From positions 1 to 6,743 of the forward strand of contig JAQGKM010000425.1 of NCBI GenBank assembly GCA_028290125.1: 6,743 bases of DNA, in the 5' to 3' direction. A program made the position numbers and the translations under genes. The notes below the pieces were generated by a model. The model did no database searches, was not told where the DNA came from, and saw only the letters and a program-made list of their open reading frames with translations. Source of the stretch: Hyphomicrobiales bacterium (lineage in GTDB: Bacteria > Pseudomonadota > Alphaproteobacteria > Rhizobiales > Beijerinckiaceae). Shown piece by piece: positions 5,286 to 6,743 of the stretch (its first letter is position 1; each line of letters starts with the position of its first letter).

Positions 5286-5771
5286 TCAGGGTTCAGGCAG
5301 AAACGTGTGCCAAGTGCCGTCCGCACCGATCCGCACCCGGTGGAAGGGCGGCGGCGTCGCGCCGAGGTCGGCGAAGCGCAGACAAGAGAGCATCGCGAGC
5401 CGCATGGGGGCGTCGGGCGCCTTGGGGGGCGCAAAGGCGAAGGCCGGCCAGCCATAGCTCTGGAACGGACCGCGGCGGATGCGGACATAGGGCTGTTCCA
5501 TCACGGCCTTCAGGATCGCCAGCGCTTCGACGCCGCGACCGTCGAAGGACCGCGCCTTGAGCGCGTCGAGCGGATCGAAACCCGGGCCCTTCTTGAGCCC
5601 GCGCTCGAACAGGGGCGGCACCTCGTTCCATTCGACCGGGGTGCGCAGCCGCTCGATGTCGCCGTCCTCGACCGCCTCGAGGATCTTGAGCCGCAAGGCC
5701 GCAACCCGTGCGGGCAGGGCCGTCAGATCGCTGGAGGGCGCGGATATCTGTTCCTGGGTGGGTGTCGCCAT
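5286..5771 (-). CDS. Conserved hypothetical protein (161 aa)
   Basis: Not recognised by function. The protein is soluble, with no signal peptide or membrane segment. After a flexible N-terminus (1-20) comes a helical stretch, ARVAALRLKILEAVEDGDIE (21-40). A compact region with distinctive aromatic blocks follows: WNEVPPLFERG (48-58), LKARSFDGRGVEALAILKAV (71-90), EQPYVRI (92-98), GPFQSYGWPAFAFAPP (101-116), LSCLRFADL (128-136) and a C-terminal RIGADGTWHTFLPEP. I recall similar proteins only as uncharacterised entries in Hyphomicrobiales, where some appear longer with an exported N-terminus; here none is visible. The start ATG at 5771 has a weak AGAAG-like site. It lies 40 bp after the small 85-residue gene and 67 bp before ygfZ (from 5218), all on the same strand, so the three may be cotranscribed. 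Coding character is good; function is unknown. Confidence 0.82.
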   Translation of the reverse strand: MATPTQEQISAPSSDLTALPARVAALRLKILEAVEDGDIERLRTPVEWNEVPPLFERGLKKGPGFDPLDALKARSFDGRGVEALAILKAVMEQPYVRIRRGPFQSYGWPAFAFAPPKAPDAPMRLAMLSCLRFADLGATPPPFHRVRIGADGTWHTFLPEP

Positions 5772-5811
5772 GGCGGTCTTCTAGCCGCCCCGTGCGGCGA
5801 AGCGAAGGCGC

Positions 5812-6069
5812 CTAGTGCCGGCTTGCGAGCGAAAACTCACCGGCGACGATGCGATCCGGCAGCGTCCTGGCGAAAGAGGCGACATGGTCTTCGCCATAGG
5901 TGACGACCAGTTCCTGAAACGCGGCGAAGAGAGCCGCATGGGCGAAGGAATCGCTCTCGATGCCCGCAAGAATCGCCTCGGCGAAAGCTTCGGTCACATA
6001 GCCGAGCGCCTCGCGGCGTGTCTCTGCGGCGTCGGGGTCTTCGATGGAGGTCAGGATCGGATCGTTCAT
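5812..6069 (-). CDS. Small hypothetical protein (85 aa)
   Basis: Not recognised. An acidic, mostly helical soluble protein of 85 residues with no cysteine, signal peptide or membrane segment. It reads MNDPILTSIEDPD, then a predicted helix TRREALGYVTEAFAEAILAG (17-36), then DSFAHAALFAAFQELVVTYG (40-59), and ends LPDRIVAGEFSLASRH. The alternation of small and hydrophobic residues suggests a helical bundle or dimer. A GTG directly before the ATG (6072) could also start translation. Neither has a strong ribosome site. The gene lies between a 132-bp inverted repeat with its own upstream region (6073-6177) and the 161-residue gene 40 bp downstream. Coding potential is supported by an arginine-, alanine- and glutamate-rich composition like that of its neighbours. 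Confidence 0.72.
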   Translation of the reverse strand: MNDPILTSIEDPDAAETRREALGYVTEAFAEAILAGIESDSFAHAALFAAFQELVVTYGEDHVASFARTLPDRIVAGEFSLASRH

Positions 6070-6115
6070 CACGGACAGACACTAACCTTTGCCGTTCACG
6101 GGTGCGACCGGCGTC

Positions 6116-6130
6116 TTTAGAAAGGGTTAA
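6116..6130 (-). promoter_or_regulatory. CtrA-like box upstream of the 85-aa gene (tentative)
   Basis: The minus strand reads TTAA-CCCTTTC-TAAA, matching 7 of 8 defined bases of the alphaproteobacterial CtrA consensus TTAA-N7-TTAA. It lies about 47 nt before the ATG at 6069, a plausible distance. One such near-match could occur by chance, though AT-rich words are scarce in this window. Confidence 0.22.
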
Positions 6131-6177
6131 TGCGGTCGTAGGTATGTGGGTCCGATTGCCGTGAATACGACATCTGT

Positions 6178-6309
6178 CGCCGTCATTGCGAGCGGAGCGA
6201 AGCAATCCAGACAGCAATGCTTCCGGTCGAACAGAGATGGCCCATCGTCCGGGCTAATCAAGATTTCACGGCGGCTCTGGATTGCTTCGCTTCGCTCGCA
6301 ATGACGGCG
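6178..6309. repeat. 132-bp inverted-repeat element of a dispersed palindromic family
   Basis: Arms 6178-6211 and 6276-6309 are 34 bp each and reverse complements except at one position (6195 G against 6292 T), which still pairs as G-U in RNA. They enclose a 64-nt non-repeated centre. The arms carry the word CGTCATTGCGAGCG...GAAGCAATCCAG, which I recognise as a common dispersed repeat in Bradyrhizobium-like and other bacterial genomes. No transposase or flanking target duplication was seen. It begins 12 nt beyond the stop of the TIGR02301 gene, so its transcript hairpin could end or stabilise that mRNA. No reading frame crossing it looks coding. Confidence 0.9.
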
Positions 6310-6321
6310 GTGAGGCGTTGG

Positions 6322-6743
6322 CTAACCGCCGCCGAACTTACCCGTGATGTCGTGCGACAGCCTTCCGCCTTCGGTGACGAAGCGCTCCATCGCGGTTTGC
6401 GCATTGGCCGTGCAGGTGCGGTAAGTCACCTGATAACCGCGAAAGCCGCGGTTGAAGGCGCCGGCCAGGCGTTCGCGCCTTGTCTCGCCGGAGGCTTCCG
6501 CGTCGAGCAGCGCGTTCATGCGGGCTGACCAGACCGCGCCGTCCTTCGCGCCGCACAGGTCGCGCAGATAGGCCAGCGCGCCCATGATCTCCGACAGCCT
6601 CATCAATTGCGGCTCATAGGGCGGCAGGTTTTCGAGCTGCGGCGGCGGCGCGGGCGGGGGAGCGGCGTTCGTCGCAGGTGGGGGCGCGGTGCGCGTCACA
6701 GCGCGCGGACCCTCGCGTTGCTGGCCCAGCGCAGGCGCGGCCA
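6322..6743 (-). CDS. TIGR02301 family exported protein (5' end cut by window edge)
   Basis: The frame is open from the TAG at 6322 to the right edge, so the gene is 5'-truncated by the window. The first visible residues, AAPALGQQ, look like the end of a signal peptide with cleavage after an A-x-A-like site. A proline/alanine-rich linker (PPPATNAAPPPAPPP) follows, then the conserved domain: LPPYEPQLMRLSEIMGALAYL, RDLCGAKDG, W, MNALLDAEA, AFNRGFRGYQVTYRTCT and GGRLSHDITGKF. This is the pattern of TIGR02301, a family of short alphaproteobacterial proteins of unknown function. Two cysteines (in LCGA and RTCT) are typical and could form a disulfide in the periplasm. A GTG at 6699 could open a shorter frame, but it falls inside the linker and would lose the signal peptide. 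It is followed downstream by the inverted-repeat element. Confidence 0.88.
   Translation of the reverse strand, partial: AAPALGQQREGPRAVTRTAPPPATNAAPPPAPPPQLENLPPYEPQLMRLSEIMGALAYLRDLCGAKDGAVWSARMNALLDAEASGETRRERLAGAFNRGFRGYQVTYRTCTANAQTAMERFVTEGGRLSHDITGKFGGG

Noticed and set aside
5784..5798. GCCGC/GCGGC hairpin between the 161-aa and 85-aa genes
   Set aside because: A 5-bp stem without a T-run is expected by chance in GC-rich DNA.
4343..5903. Long plus-strand open frames opposite ygfZ and the 161-aa gene
   Set aside because: They are antisense shadows typical of GC-rich DNA; ygfZ on the other strand has its full family signature.
6217..6528. Plus-strand open frame running through the inverted repeat into the TIGR02301 gene
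   Set aside because: It crosses a non-coding repeat arm and is antisense to a conserved domain.
6322..6699. TIGR02301 gene starting at GTG 6699 inside the window
   Set aside because: The frame stays open to the edge and the residues before it look like a signal-peptide end (AAPALGQQ), so the true start lies beyond the window.

Overview
The window is GC-rich, with dense, often overlapping genes. Its gene families (COG5350-type phosphatase, NadQ-like NUDIX regulator, TIGR02301 protein, YgfZ) point to an alphaproteobacterium, most likely of the order Hyphomicrobiales (Rhizobiales). The genus cannot be told from the sequence alone.

Layout. (1) Positions 1-2143, minus strand: a tight four-gene run, read from right to left. 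It holds DNA-3-methyladenine glycosylase I (tag), an HD-domain hydrolase, a C(X)5R tyrosine phosphatase, and a NUDIX-fold protein resembling the NAD regulator NadQ that is cut by the left window edge. Junctions are a 14-bp overlap, an 11-bp gap and a 4-bp overlap, so it reads as one transcription unit. (2) Positions 2187-4395: an ECF sigma / anti-sigma pair of the SigK-RskA type on the minus strand, divergent from an exported DUF4394 protein on the plus strand. The 152-bp divergent intergenic region carries the same promoter-like pair facing each way (TGCATCC, 14-15 bp, CGTGTA). The two TGCATCC boxes are the outer arms of a nested palindrome centred on position 3533. (3) Positions 4403-6743, minus strand: ygfZ (iron-sulfur cluster assembly/repair), two unrecognised conserved-looking small proteins, a 132-bp inverted-repeat element, and a TIGR02301 exported protein cut by the right edge.

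How the genes fit together. The sigma factor probably transcribes its own operon and the secreted DUF4394 gene from the two facing promoters, with the RskA-type anti-sigma as membrane-bound brake. The sigma factor has two cysteines 50 residues apart, at nearly the positions of the pair I recall as redox-active in Mycobacterium tuberculosis SigK. The anti-sigma and the DUF4394 protein have no cysteine. This makes the three genes a candidate self-contained envelope or redox-response module. It sits between what look like housekeeping genes (ygfZ on one side, tag/HD/phosphatase/NUDIX on the other). The rest of the window is ordinary chromosomal content. No tRNA, rRNA, CRISPR array, insertion sequence transposase or phage gene was seen.
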